60,923 bases of DNA from Bacteroidales bacterium (GTDB lineage Bacteria; Bacteroidota; Bacteroidia; Bacteroidales; WCHB1-69). Shown piece after piece: positions 46,101-55,476 of this stretch (positions are counted from its first letter, which is position 1; every line of letters starts with the position of its first letter). The stretch covers positions 1 through 60,923 of the forward strand of contig JAFRUI010000008.1 of NCBI GenBank assembly GCA_017438945.1, given 5' to 3'. The notes below the pieces were generated by a model. The model did not search any database and had not been told where the DNA came from. It saw only the letters and a list, made by a program, of their open reading frames with translations. The translations under genes were made by a program, and so were the position numbers.

Positions 46101-47511
46101 ATTTATTTGAGAGTGCAAAAGTACAATTATTTCTAATAGCTTTCAAATCTTTATTTCGGTGGGTGGGCAATTTGTTGCCTTCCAGTTCTTTGAAATATTT
46201 CTCCGGCTCTGTGTAAAGCATATCTAACGCTTTCTTATGGAGAACAGTGTCCACGTTTTGTTTGGTTTCTTTAGCCACATGTAGGACTTCACGGTACTGT
46301 TCTGGATGATATAAAGAAATGCTATCTATAATGTTGAGGGCCATGGAATCGATGGCGGCTTTGTCGTAACAGAGATGCAGCAAGGCTCGCGGCAAAAATT
46401 TATGACTGAATTCGTATAGCGTCACGGTATTATAAATCAACATGATGTAATCGTGTCGCATCAGTTCCTGCTCAAAATCCACCTCCGATGTGGAAGTGTG
46501 TGCCTTATCGCCATGGATAGTGCTGTTATAAAACCAGTAGGTATTTGATTGGAAAATTTCCCAAAGCGGGACATTGTCGAGGATATTCCAAAAGAAAGAA
46601 TCGCCCACGGTCAAAAAATTGGGTTTGGCCGCCAAGGAGTCTCTTTTGACCCCTACCACGGCATATAGATTTTTGGGTGTTTTAATAGGGAATATCAGAT
46701 TGAGAACCAGTTCAAGGTCATTGTCAGGAGAACGGGTTTTGTCATAGTGTTTGTCATAGATGTCGAGGTTAACAAGATTTTGATTACCAATGTGTTCCAT
46801 GTATTTGATAATGGAATCGAAAGCGTGCCAGGAGGCGATATTGCTCCAATGTGCGCCAGTCTCGGTAAATAAAGGATAATCAGCAGTATCCTTGAGATTC
46901 TTGAAAACGGGTATAAAATCAATGTAGTTCACATTGAGGTCGTCGAATCGTTTTTTCAGGTAATCGTAAGCGCGAACACCTATGGGTCTGAAGTATGACC
47001 TGTTTTCGGGAAGATATTCTGGAAAAATAACATGTTTACTGGGGTTTATGTCAACGAAAATGTAGATGTTGTACTCTTTTAGTAACTCCTGTACCTTCCA
47101 TAGACGGAGTGCCTCTGTCTCCAAAATCCGTTTCATTTCGGCCGTGTCGTTGGTGTATTTGTACATCAAGCTCTCGTAGTGTTCTTTGACCCTTCCCTCT
47201 CCAAACAACCAGTTCCCTTTCCCGCGCATCACGGTGGCATTGTTTGTTTCGTGGAAACAGCTCCAGAGATACTGGTTGTAAAGTCGGATCATCCACTCCC
47301 GAAAGCCGAGGTGTTTCAGTAAATATCGGTTCAGACCGTCTTGGAAGGAGTGGTCAGTATAGCTTTTGAGTGTCAGTTTCGGTATTTCCGCTTCGTTGGA
47401 AACCCCATTGAGCGGCTTGAGCTTGAAAACACCGGTGCCGGTTTGGATCAAAATGAGCAGCAAGAGTAATGTCGTGCTGACAAACAATGTTTTATGTAGT
47501 AAATCTTTCAT
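46099..47511 (-). CDS. AlgJ/AlgX-like SGNH protein for polysaccharide O-acetylation
   Basis: 470 residues with one N-terminal membrane anchor and a periplasmic SGNH-like domain. GKGNWLFGEG is the AlgX-family opening; the nucleophile is Ser305 in TVGDSFFWN and the His is His221 in TETGAHWSN. In alginate AlgX the His lies in a D-x-H pair; here that Asp position is Gly219, so the triad may be altered. It should transfer acetyl groups, delivered by the MBOAT protein encoded 9 bases upstream, to an exported glycan. Confidence 0.87.
   Translation of the reverse strand: MKDLLHKTLFVSTTLLLLLILIQTGTGVFKLKPLNGVSNEAEIPKLTLKSYTDHSFQDGLNRYLLKHLGFREWMIRLYNQYLWSCFHETNNATVMRGKGNWLFGEGRVKEHYESLMYKYTNDTAEMKRILETEALRLWKVQELLKEYNIYIFVDINPSKHVIFPEYLPENRSYFRPIGVRAYDYLKKRFDDLNVNYIDFIPVFKNLKDTADYPLFTETGAHWSNIASWHAFDSIIKYMEHIGNQNLVNLDIYDKHYDKTRSPDNDLELVLNLIFPIKTPKNLYAVVGVKRDSLAAKPNFLTVGDSFFWNILDNVPLWEIFQSNTYWFYNSTIHGDKAHTSTSEVDFEQELMRHDYIMLIYNTVTLYEFSHKFLPRALLHLCYDKAAIDSMALNIIDSISLYHPEQYREVLHVAKETKQNVDTVLHKKALDMLYTEPEKYFKELEGNKLPTHRNKDLKAIRNNCTFALSNK
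46116..46123 (-). promoter_or_regulatory. -7 box of the adenosine kinase-like gene
   Basis: TACTTTTG on the minus strand, inside the last codons of the AlgX-like gene and 123 bases before the kinase ATG. The long leader includes the barrel-gene remnant. Confidence 0.5.
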
Positions 47512-47520
47512 GTCTGACCT

Positions 47521-48939
47521 CTAAAACTTGAAATAGATGAAAGGACTGAATCCTGTCGCGCTAATTGCGCTGAGGCAGAATATGAAAAGGAGAATGCTGG
47601 CAGACCAGACAGCAATGTGCTGATTATTTGAGAAATCTGTGTAATATACCCAGTTTTGCATTTTTTTCCCAAATGGGGAGAGAACGATGAAAGCAAGGAC
47701 TATTGCCAGAACGAGTGTGACGTAAAAATGTGGACTTGAAATCAGTACAATTGACTGGAAATCAAAAGCGAAGAGTCTTGAAATAAAGGAGAAGGCATCT
47801 GGCAGGTTTTCGATGCGGAAAATGGCCCAGCCTATCGTTACGATAAGGAAAGTGATGATGACGCTGGGTATCTTTCCCATCTTGTCGTAGATTTTGCTCA
47901 ATCCGATGCGTTCCAATACAAGCCAGAAGCCGTGATATGCGCCCCAAACGACGAAATTCCAGCTTGCGCCATGCCATAATCCCGAAAGGAGAAACACCAC
48001 CCAAAGGTTGAAATACATCCTCGGTTTGGAACAGCGGTTGCCGCCGAGCGGAATGTAAAGATAGTTGCGCATGAATGTACCCAGCGTGATGTGCCAGCGT
48101 CTCCAGAACTCGCTGACACTTGCGGAGTTGTACGGGTTGTCAAAGTTCTCGGGAAAATGGAATCCCATGATTTTGCCGAGACCGATGGCCATGTCGGAAT
48201 AGCCTGAGAAATCGAAATAGAGCTGCATGGTGTAGGCGATGATGGTGATCCATGCTGTGCCGCTACCCATGGTCAGCAAATCGCCTGCAAGCACTGTATC
48301 CACTTGACGGCCAATCACATCTGCAATAAGTATCTTTTTGGAAAGTCCAATCACAAAACGGTAGAAGCCCTGTAGGCTTTCCGACCAGTTCTGCTCCCTG
48401 CTTCGGATTTCGTCTGCAATGTCGCAATAGCGCACAATCGGACCCGCGATCAGCTGGGGAAACATGATGATGTAGAGCATGTAGTCGGTGAGCCGATCCA
48501 TCGGCTTATGGACATTGCGATAAGCATCGACCACGTATGTGATGGATTGGAACGTGAAAAAGGATATTCCGATGGGCAGCACCACCTTCGCGAAAGTGAA
48601 AGGTTCCAAGCCGATGGCCCCCAGTATTGCATTCAGGTTGTCCACAAAGAAGTTCGCATACTTGAAATAACCTAAAAGTCCCAAGCTGATTGCAATGGCC
48701 AATCCTGCAAGTAATTTTCTGTGTACAAGATTATTAGACTTATACAACAACTTTACCAGATAGAAATTGATGATGGTGGAACCGAGAAGCAGAAGGATAA
48801 AGGTCGGTGCCCCATACGAGTAGAAGACGATGGAAAACAGCAACAAAATGATATTTCGCCATTTTTTTGGACCTGCGAAATAGCATATCAAAAAAACAGG
48901 CAGAAACAGTATCAGAAAGACGTTGCTGCTGAAAACCAT
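47521..48939 (-). CDS. MBOAT-family O-acyltransferase (AlgI-like)
   Basis: 472 residues, about ten membrane helices. The family His is in LSGLWHGASWNFVVWG, with the second conserved area SEFWRRWHITLGTFMRNYLY. AlgI/DltB-type proteins move acyl groups across the inner membrane. The adjacent AlgX-like gene completes a two-component O-acetylation module; its glycan target is not identified in this window. Confidence 0.94.
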   Translation of the reverse strand: MVFSSNVFLILFLPVFLICYFAGPKKWRNIILLLFSIVFYSYGAPTFILLLLGSTIINFYLVKLLYKSNNLVHRKLLAGLAIAISLGLLGYFKYANFFVDNLNAILGAIGLEPFTFAKVVLPIGISFFTFQSITYVVDAYRNVHKPMDRLTDYMLYIIMFPQLIAGPIVRYCDIADEIRSREQNWSESLQGFYRFVIGLSKKILIADVIGRQVDTVLAGDLLTMGSGTAWITIIAYTMQLYFDFSGYSDMAIGLGKIMGFHFPENFDNPYNSASVSEFWRRWHITLGTFMRNYLYIPLGGNRCSKPRMYFNLWVVFLLSGLWHGASWNFVVWGAYHGFWLVLERIGLSKIYDKMGKIPSVIITFLIVTIGWAIFRIENLPDAFSFISRLFAFDFQSIVLISSPHFYVTLVLAIVLAFIVLSPFGKKMQNWVYYTDFSNNQHIAVWSASILLFIFCLSAISATGFSPFIYFKF

Positions 48940-48944
48940 TTTTT

Positions 48945-48979
48945 AGGCAATAGGCAATAGGCAACAGGCAACAGGTCCT
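48945..48979. repeat. Heptanucleotide array, 5 units
   Basis: Units AGGCAAT (2), AGGCAAC (2) and AGGTCCT between the MBOAT gene and upp. The array starts 5 bases from the MBOAT start codon and its last unit overlaps the upp TAG stop codon (48980-48978). Confidence 0.9.
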
Positions 48980-49634
48980 ACTCTTTGATGCCGTAGGCGA
49001 GATCGCCGGCATCACCGAGGCCGGGCACGATGTAGGAGTGCGCGGTCAGTTCCTCATCCACAGCACCGATCCAGAAAGTGCAATTGTCTGTGGGGAGCTT
49101 ACTCATCACGTAATCAAGGCCTTGCCGGCTGGCGATGACGCTCACGATGTGCGTGTGCAACGGGTCACCCTTGCTCATGAGTTCCTCGTATGCCAATGCA
49201 AGTGACTGTCCGGTGGCGAGCATCGGGTCGCAAAGAATCAGCGTTTTCTCGTCCAAGTCAGGCGAGGAGAGATAGTCGATTTGGATTTCGAAGGTGCCAT
49301 CCTTGTAATATTTGCGGAATGCGGAAATGAAGGCGTTGTCGGCGTGGTCGAAATAGTTGAGCATTCCCTGATGCAGCGGCAGTCCGGCGCGCAAGATGGT
49401 AGCCAATACCGGCTTTTCCTGCAGGCGGGGAATATTGGCGATGCCCAGCGGGGTGACCACCTCCTGTTCGGCGTAGGCCATGTTCTTGCTGATTTCGTAG
49501 GCGAAAATCTCACCGATGCGTTCCAGGTTCCTTCGAAAACGCATGCTGTCCACCTGCATTTCAACGCTGCGCACTTCGGAGATGAACTCGTTGAAAAGGG
49601 AGTTTTGGGTTCCTAAAATGTTTAGATTTTTCAT
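48978..49634 (-). CDS. upp: Uracil phosphoribosyltransferase
   Basis: 218 residues. Upp makes UMP from uracil and PRPP. The PRPP loop is ILCDPMLATGQSL and the C-terminal uracil-binding region is IVPGLGDAGDLAYG. A salvage enzyme, matching udk, punA and the adenosine kinase elsewhere in the window. Confidence 0.95.
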   Translation of the reverse strand: MKNLNILGTQNSLFNEFISEVRSVEMQVDSMRFRRNLERIGEIFAYEISKNMAYAEQEVVTPLGIANIPRLQEKPVLATILRAGLPLHQGMLNYFDHADNAFISAFRKYYKDGTFEIQIDYLSSPDLDEKTLILCDPMLATGQSLALAYEELMSKGDPLHTHIVSVIASRQGLDYVMSKLPTDNCTFWIGAVDEELTAHSYIVPGLGDAGDLAYGIKE

Positions 49635-49663
49635 AATGCGATTTTTAATGGTGGTTATTCTTT

Positions 49664-49757
49664 TAGTTAGCAGTTAGTAGTCAGCAGTTAGTAGTTGGCA
49701 CACGTTAGAGCGGTAATTACTAACTACTAACTGCTAATTGCTAATTTCTAATTGCCG
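49664..49757. repeat. Two heptanucleotide arrays, 5 + 6 units
   Basis: 49664-49698: units TAGTTAG, CAGTTAG, TAGTCAG, CAGTTAG, TAGTTGG. 49716-49757: units ATTACTA, ACTACTA, ACTGCTA, ATTGCTA, ATTTCTA, ATTGCCG. The second block is roughly the complement of the first, so the pair can form a hairpin. The purB TAG stop (49750-49748) is in the fifth unit of the second block. Confidence 0.9.
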
Positions 49758-51043
49758 AACACGCGTTCGAAGATGGCGGGCACCTGCTTCAGGTAGTACT
49801 CCAACGTGAAGCACTGGTCGAGTTCTTCGGGAGTGAAGTGGCTCATGACGGTCTCGTTTTGGGAGAGAAGTTCCTTGTAGTCCTGTCCTTCGAACCATGC
49901 TTTCATGGCGATGGGTTGCACGAGGTCGTAGGCGCTTTCGCGGGAGAAGCCCTTGTTGATGAGGGCGGTCATGACGCGCTGCGCAAAGATAACCTTGTGG
50001 GTCAAGTATATGTTTTTCAGCATGTTTTCTGGAAAAACGACGAGGTTCTCGAGGATGTTGCCGAAGCGGTTGAGCATGTAGTCGAGCAGAATGGTGGCGT
50101 CGGGGAGCATAATGCGCTCGGCGGAGGAGTGGGAGATGTCGCGTTCGTGCCAGAGCGGGATGTTTTCGTAGGCGCTGACCATGTAGCCGCGGAGGATTCT
50201 CGCGCAGCCGCACATGTTCTCGCTGCCGATGGGGTTGCGCTTGTGGGGCATCGCGGAGGAACCTTTCTGCCCTTTGCCGAAGGCCTCCTCGGCCTCGCGG
50301 AGTTCCGTGCGCTGCCAGTGGCGCACCTCGATGGCCATCTGCTCCATCGTGGATGCGATGAGCGCGATGGTGCCCATGTAGTGGGCGTGGCGGTCGCGTT
50401 GCAGCACCTGCGTGGAGATGCGGGCGGAGTGGATGCCGAGCTGCTCGCAGACATAGTCCTGCACAAACGGCGGGGTGTTGGCGAAGTTGCCCACGGCGCC
50501 GCTGATCTTGCCGCACTCCACATCGGCGGCGGCCATCTCGAAACGCTCGATGTTGCGGCGCATCTCCTCGAACCACAGCGCCCACTTCAGTCCAAGAGCG
50601 GTGATGTCGGCGTGAACGCCGTGCGTGCGCCCGATGCAAGGCGTGTCTTTGAACTCGTAAGCCCGTTTCTTGAGAATCTCGATGAACCGCTGGAGATCCT
50701 TGCGCAGGATGTTGTTGGCTTGCTTGATGAGGTAGCCGTTGGCGGTATCCACCACATCGGTGGAGGTGAGCCCGTAGTGCACCCACTTCTTTTCGTCGCC
50801 GAGACTCTCGCTCACGGCGCGGGTGAACGCCACGATGTCGTGACGGGTCTCCTTCTCGATTTCGTAGATACGCTGCACGTCGAAGGTGGCCTTCGTGCGC
50901 AGTTTCTCAACGTCTTCAGCCGGAATCACGCCGAGTTGGCTCCATGCGGCGGCGGCTTCGATTTCCACTTTCAAATAGGCACCGAATTTGTTTTCCTCAG
51001 TCCAGACGGCGCTCATCTCCGGACGCGAATAACGGGGTATCAT
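49748..51043 (-). CDS. purB: Adenylosuccinate lyase
   Basis: 431 residues. PurB acts twice in purine synthesis, releasing fumarate from SAICAR and from adenylosuccinate. The superfamily signature [17 protein letters not shown] is intact, and [15 protein letters not shown] and IGRTHGVHA carry the other active-site segments. The last residues of the protein are encoded by the 7-base repeat array. The second codon position and GC bias create long false frames on both strands here. Confidence 0.97.
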   Translation of the reverse strand: MIPRYSRPEMSAVWTEENKFGAYLKVEIEAAAAWSQLGVIPAEDVEKLRTKATFDVQRIYEIEKETRHDIVAFTRAVSESLGDEKKWVHYGLTSTDVVDTANGYLIKQANNILRKDLQRFIEILKKRAYEFKDTPCIGRTHGVHADITALGLKWALWFEEMRRNIERFEMAAADVECGKISGAVGNFANTPPFVQDYVCEQLGIHSARISTQVLQRDRHAHYMGTIALIASTMEQMAIEVRHWQRTELREAEEAFGKGQKGSSAMPHKRNPIGSENMCGCARILRGYMVSAYENIPLWHERDISHSSAERIMLPDATILLDYMLNRFGNILENLVVFPENMLKNIYLTHKVIFAQRVMTALINKGFSRESAYDLVQPIAMKAWFEGQDYKELLSQNETVMSHFTPEELDQCFTLEYYLKQVPAIFERVFGN

Positions 51044-51090
51044 AATCGCAAAATATTTTTTCGAAGCAAAGATTCAGTTTCAATTATGAA

Positions 51091-51642
51091 TTAAAAAGTA
51101 TATCGGACGCCGAGATTCACGCTCCAGTCAAAGTAATGGGCGTCGTAATGTTCGGCGAAGAGGCAGCCGTATCCCGGACGGAAGTCGAATTGCAAGGCCA
51201 CGGGGGCGTTGAATTTGTATTCCAACCCGAAAATGCCGTTGGCACCGCATTTTCCGAAATCGCTGCGGGTGTGAATCCATATCCAACCGACATCATAGCT
51301 CATCGACGACCAGCTGTAGCCGATACTGGCGCCAAGTCCTACCAGACCATACAGCTTGCCAGCCAATCGGCCTTCAAACATAATGTTGGGATTCAGCTCA
51401 AGGGTCCAGATGTTCACTCCCGTGAGGTCCAAATTTTTGAAGCGGCCGTCAGTGGTGATGTATTTGGTGCCCAGATCCACCTGGAAGGCGAAATGGTTTC
51501 CTCCAAAAGTCTTGAAAGTCAATGCTTGCATGTTGCCGACCGACACGCCAATGCCGTTTTTATAAGGGGCTTGGGCGTTAGCGTGGAACATGATGCCCGT
51601 CAAAAGGGCAACGAACAGAATGATTACGCAATTTTTTTTCAT
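51091..51642 (-). CDS. Small outer-membrane beta-barrel protein
   Basis: 183 residues with a signal peptide (ending HANAQ). Alternating hydrophobic/polar strands and the terminal VNLGVRYTF, ending in Phe, indicate an eight-stranded type barrel inserted by BAM. Function unknown. It lies 12 bases downstream of the DPP7-like peptidase gene, so both may be co-expressed. Its last strand resembles the orphan fragment at 46032. Confidence 0.82.
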   Translation of the reverse strand: MKKNCVIILFVALLTGIMFHANAQAPYKNGIGVSVGNMQALTFKTFGGNHFAFQVDLGTKYITTDGRFKNLDLTGVNIWTLELNPNIMFEGRLAGKLYGLVGLGASIGYSWSSMSYDVGWIWIHTRSDFGKCGANGIFGLEYKFNAPVALQFDFRPGYGCLFAEHYDAHYFDWSVNLGVRYTF

Positions 51643-51654
51643 TACGATGGTGTT

Positions 51655-53799
51655 TTATTGTATGATTTTAAGTTCTTGCATCAGGTTCTGGGCGTTGGCC
51701 ATCTTGTCGATGATGAAGAGCAGGTAGCGCATGTCCATGCAGATGGTGCGCTGAACTTCATTTTCGAAAGCGATGTCGCCACTCATGGCTTCCCAGTTGC
51801 CGTCGAAGGCCAGTCCCACGAGATTGCCGTTAGCGTCAATGACCGGGCTGCCGGAGTTGCCGCCTGTGATGTCGTTGGTGGTGATGAAGTTGACCACCAG
51901 GTCGCCGTTCTTGTCGGCATAGCGGCCGTAATCGTGGTTTTCCCACAGTTTGATGAGGTCTTGCGGCACGTCAAACTCCCAGTTGCCGGGTTTATACTTG
52001 GCCATTACACCGTCGAGGGTGGTGATGTAGTTGTAGGTGATGGCATCCGCCGGCTGGCAGTCCTGCACGCTACCGTAAGTGAGGCGCATCGTGAAGTTGG
52101 CGTCGGGATAGAAATTGCGATCCTTTTGCATCTCCATCAACCCTTCCATATAGAGGCGGTTAGCGCGGCCGCATTCCACTTTTTCGGCCTGATCGCTCAA
52201 ATTCCAATATGACTGCAGGATGTCGTACATCAGGGCATAGACAGGGTCTTTCGACAGAGATTTGGGATTGTTCAACCAAGCTTCCATCTTAGCCTGATCC
52301 ACGAAGATGGATTTGGCGAAAGCGTTATCTACAAAAGCGGTGAAATCGCCGTGGTTTTTGTCACCCACTTTTTTGATGGTGGCGGGCAGCTGGGCGGGGT
52401 TCACATCTTTGTAAAACAGGTTCAGCAAGGCGATGGTGACGTCGCGGTCGAGCGCTTTGTTGTAGTCTTTGAAGAAATCCTGAATAGATTTCTTCATTCC
52501 GTTGGCTCGCTCTTTGATGGCATTCGGGGTGGCGGTTTTGTTCTCTATAATGCTGTTCAGCTGTCTGAACCGCAGGGCGAATGTGACGGCTTCGCCACCG
52601 TGCCAGCCGGCTTCACGGTGATAGATCAGCGCCTTCTGGTATTTGGACTGGTGGTTCCAGTAGTTGTTCATTTCGTCGAAAATGCCGTCATATTTGGCTT
52701 TGCGGTTTTTGTCCTGTGCGGCCCACTGGCGGAAAGCCTGCTCCTGTTCCAAACGTTTCTCATACACTTTGTTGCGCTTCAGCTGTTTCACCTGGCCGAT
52801 GTAATATTTCCAATAGTTGCTGACGCTGGCCTGTTTGGAGGCGTACTGTATGAAGACGGCAGGGTCGGCATCCATGTGCTTGCGGTACTGCTCTAACTTG
52901 GTGGTACGGCAATCCACGATGGCGGGTCCTTCGAGCTCAATGACGTTCTTCACGGCGCCGGAGGCAGAGTAGCGGTCGGTGCTGCCGGGATAGCCGAGAA
53001 TCATCGTGTAGTCGCCGGGTTGCACACCTTTCAGCGAAATCGGCAGGTAGTGTTTGGACTTCATCGGGATGTTGTCCTTGCTGTACTTGGCGGGAGAACC
53101 GTCGGGGGCGGTATAGACACGGAAGATGCAGAAGTCGCCCTTGTGGCGCGGCCACGTCCAGTTGTCGGTGTCGGCACCGAACTTGCCGATACCCCACGGC
53201 GGGCAGGCCACGAGGCGGACATCCCTATAGACGTCGTATTCGAATAAGATGTATTGGTTGCCGTGGTAGAAAGGCACGATTTCCACCTCCACATCGCGTT
53301 TGCCTTTGCGTTCGAGGGTCAATTTCTTGCCGTTCTCCGAGATTTTCGCGGCACGGTCGGCCTCGGACATGTCGTCGGTGACACCCTTCAAGATGGCTGT
53401 GGTGACATCCTCGATATAGGCGAGGAAGGAGACGGTAAGTCCTTCGTTGGGGAGCTCTTCTGCCTTGCTGCGAGCCCAAAAGCCATCCTGCAGGTAGTCG
53501 TGCTCCACGGAGGCATGGGATTGCACATAGGAAAGTCCGCAGTGGTGGTTGGTGAGCAGCAGTCCTTCGGGAGAAATCAGCTCACCGGTGCAGCCGCCGC
53601 CGAATTGCACGATGGCGTCCTTCAAGCTGGGCTGGTTGAAACTGAAGATCTGTTCGGCTGTCAACTTGCAGCCAAGTCGTTGCATGTCAGCCAGATTCTG
53701 GCCATTGATGGAGTAGGGGAGCCACATACCCTCGTCGGCGCGGGCGCCCATCACAAGCATCATCAGCGCGATGCACAAAAGGTGGGTTTTCTTTCTCAT
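51655..53799 (-). CDS. S46 dipeptidyl-peptidase, DPP7-like
   Basis: 714 residues with a signal peptide (ending GARA). S46 exopeptidases release N-terminal dipeptides in the periplasm of peptide-using Bacteroidota. The chymotrypsin-like site has LLTNHHCG (His86) and GGNSGSP (Ser649). The residue 18 positions after the Ser is Gly667 (FDGNWE); at this site DPP11 enzymes have Arg for acidic P1 residues, and DPP7 enzymes Gly for hydrophobic P1. DPP7-type specificity is therefore likely. Confidence 0.93.
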   Translation of the reverse strand: MRKKTHLLCIALMMLVMGARADEGMWLPYSINGQNLADMQRLGCKLTAEQIFSFNQPSLKDAIVQFGGGCTGELISPEGLLLTNHHCGLSYVQSHASVEHDYLQDGFWARSKAEELPNEGLTVSFLAYIEDVTTAILKGVTDDMSEADRAAKISENGKKLTLERKGKRDVEVEIVPFYHGNQYILFEYDVYRDVRLVACPPWGIGKFGADTDNWTWPRHKGDFCIFRVYTAPDGSPAKYSKDNIPMKSKHYLPISLKGVQPGDYTMILGYPGSTDRYSASGAVKNVIELEGPAIVDCRTTKLEQYRKHMDADPAVFIQYASKQASVSNYWKYYIGQVKQLKRNKVYEKRLEQEQAFRQWAAQDKNRKAKYDGIFDEMNNYWNHQSKYQKALIYHREAGWHGGEAVTFALRFRQLNSIIENKTATPNAIKERANGMKKSIQDFFKDYNKALDRDVTIALLNLFYKDVNPAQLPATIKKVGDKNHGDFTAFVDNAFAKSIFVDQAKMEAWLNNPKSLSKDPVYALMYDILQSYWNLSDQAEKVECGRANRLYMEGLMEMQKDRNFYPDANFTMRLTYGSVQDCQPADAITYNYITTLDGVMAKYKPGNWEFDVPQDLIKLWENHDYGRYADKNGDLVVNFITTNDITGGNSGSPVIDANGNLVGLAFDGNWEAMSGDIAFENEVQRTICMDMRYLLFIIDKMANAQNLMQELKIIQ

Positions 53800-53824
53800 A
53801 ATGGATGTTTATTGCATGAAAATG

Positions 53825-53832
53825 CAAAATTA
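53825..53832 (-). promoter_or_regulatory. -7 box of the DPP7 operon
   Basis: TAATTTTG on the minus strand, 25 bases before the ATG, in the spacer shared with the divergent bcp gene. Confidence 0.6.
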
Positions 53833-53883
53833 CAAAAAAAACTTGAATCTCATCCAAGAGAGAAGAAATATGCTTTTTTTATG

Positions 53884-53891
53884 TATGTTTG
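53884..53891 (+). promoter_or_regulatory. -7 box of bcp
   Basis: TATGTTTG followed by CCACC, 24 bases before the bcp ATG. Confidence 0.65.
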
Positions 53892-53915
53892 CCACCCAAA
53901 ACAAACTTACAGAAA

Positions 53916-54362
53916 ATGTTACAAATCGGAACAAAAGCCCCTTATTTCGAGGGCGTTGACGAAAACGGGAATCCCGTGAAACTGAGCGACTTCGCTGGCA
54001 AGAAGCTCGTGCTCTATTTCTACCCCAAAGACAGCACGCCGGGCTGCACCGCCGAGGCCTGCGACCTGCGCGACAATTACCAGCGGTTCTTGGCTATGGG
54101 CTACGAGGTGTTGGGCGTGAGCCGCGACTCCGCCGCTTCGCACCAGCGGTTCATCGCCAAGTATGAACTGCCCTTCCACCTCATCGCCGACACCGACCTC
54201 ACCATCCTGAAGGCCTACGAGGCATGGGGCGAGAAGAAGATGTACGGCAAGGTGACCGAGGGTACGTTGAGAACAACCTACGTCATAGACGAGCAGGGTG
54301 TTATCATCGACGCCATCGGCAAGGTGAACACCAAGGCGCACACGGCGCAGTTGTTGAAATAA
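53916..54362 (+). CDS. bcp: Thiol peroxidase, Bcp/PrxQ type
   Basis: 148 residues. A thioredoxin-dependent peroxiredoxin that reduces H2O2 and organic peroxides. The peroxidatic Cys44 and resolving Cys49 lie in STPGCTAEACDLRD, the PrxQ spacing. I start at the ATG at 53916 (MLQIGTKAPYF); upstream in-frame codons overlap the promoter. A 28-bp dispersed palindrome follows 26 bases after the stop. Confidence 0.95.
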   Translation: MLQIGTKAPYFEGVDENGNPVKLSDFAGKKLVLYFYPKDSTPGCTAEACDLRDNYQRFLAMGYEVLGVSRDSAASHQRFIAKYELPFHLIADTDLTILKAYEAWGEKKMYGKVTEGTLRTTYVIDEQGVIIDAIGKVNTKAHTAQLLK

Positions 54363-54388
54363 TCGGATTGTGTCTCGGAATGGGATTC

Positions 54389-54416
54389 GTAGAGACGTGC
54401 CATGGCGCGTCTCTAC
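54389..54416. repeat. 28-bp dispersed palindrome, copy 3
   Basis: Exact reverse complement of the copy at 3987-4014, with arms GTAGAGACG and CGTCTCTAC. CTA at 54413-54415 is the TAG stop codon of the convergent membrane protein gene. Confidence 0.92.
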
Positions 54417-55279
54417 ACATTTTGTTGTTTCATCTCCCTGCGATAAAGGACAAAAGCGGCCAAAAACAACACCCAATTACAACAATTGGCGACATTGTCG
54501 AAAAGCATCCCATATTGGGTGGTGACTGTGTTTGCGGTGCAGTGTTCAAATAGGATGACACCCAAATAATTGGAAATGAAAAAATGAACGGCAACAACCG
54601 CTATAATCACCGCAAGCGGAAAAACTATCGTCCGCCTTTTGGCCAGCAAATAGATGGCTACACCTGTAACCAAGGCCATCAGCAGGCAAAGAATAACCTC
54701 CATCAACACAGGCTGATGCACATAAAACCACAATATGCCTCCTAAAATGGAAACGGCATAGAGCATATATTCGATGGTTATGACAAACAGTATCCCTGCG
54801 TAATAACTTCGCGATTTTTCTGCCGGTACTTTCGCATCGGCTTCTGTTTTCTCCGAATCGTAACACCACCACAAAAAGCCGATGAAGAGGAGTGAAACGG
54901 CTAGATTCGTCCATTTCCTCACATTTCGCATCGTAAGCATAGTGACATCACATTCCATCCGATTGTCCGCGACAGATTGAACGTCAAAGAAGCGGTCGAG
55001 CAGAAAAACATCCAGCGCTGTCATCAGGAGGATGAAGCCGACCAGCATCGCGAGATGCCCCCATTTGACATCGAACATCCTTGGTTTGCGGAACAGCAGG
55101 TAAAAGACTAGCAGGAAAAGCAGGGATTTCCCGACGACTATGGATGTCGGATGCAGCACGGCTTCCAGCGCGAAGAGGAACGGAGTGAACGATGCCCAAA
55201 CGGCGTCAAACATCCAATACAGGATGATTCCGAGCAGAAAGCAGCGGTAATCAAGGGATTTTTCGATGGTGGTATTCAT
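54413..55279 (-). CDS. Polytopic membrane protein, unknown
   Basis: 288 residues with about eight hydrophobic segments: SLLFLLVFYLLF, LAMLVGFILLMTALDVFLL, LAVSLLFIGFLWWC, three more in the middle and two near the C-terminus. A charged cytoplasmic stretch (SEKTEADAKVPAEKSR) divides the halves. No family is recognised. The stop codon is supplied by the 28-bp palindrome. It faces bcp on the other strand. Confidence 0.75.
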   Translation of the reverse strand: MNTTIEKSLDYRCFLLGIILYWMFDAVWASFTPFLFALEAVLHPTSIVVGKSLLFLLVFYLLFRKPRMFDVKWGHLAMLVGFILLMTALDVFLLDRFFDVQSVADNRMECDVTMLTMRNVRKWTNLAVSLLFIGFLWWCYDSEKTEADAKVPAEKSRSYYAGILFVITIEYMLYAVSILGGILWFYVHQPVLMEVILCLLMALVTGVAIYLLAKRRTIVFPLAVIIAVVAVHFFISNYLGVILFEHCTANTVTTQYGMLFDNVANCCNWVLFLAAFVLYRREMKQQNV

Positions 55280-55447
55280 ATTTTTAATAATCTTGTGGGG
55301 ACTCCTAATCTTTCACTTTTCACGCAGCGTCCGCAAATGGGGCGAAGTCCGAAAACACCCTCCGAAGACAACGGCGCGGCAAAGTTACAACATTATACAG
55401 TACTATGAAGCAAAAAAGTCAAATGGTTGCAGTTTGTTGAAAAAAAG

Positions 55448-55455
55448 TATTTTTG
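55448..55455 (+). promoter_or_regulatory. -7 box of the amidotransferase gene
   Basis: TATTTTTG followed by CCGCC, 21 bases before the ATG at 55477. Confidence 0.7.
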
Positions 55456-55476
55456 CCGCCTGAAATCAACAGACCT

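Noticed and set aside
49734-51094. Two long open frames (about 350 and 418 codons) over purB, one on each strand
   Set aside because: purB is complete with its signature motif in its own frame. The extra frames follow from its base composition; their sequences are rich in Arg/His/Ala or Val/His/Asp repeats without any family motif.
51136-52212. Open frame of 358 codons antisense to the barrel and DPP7 genes
   Set aside because: Crosses two real genes in antisense and lacks any recognisable domain.
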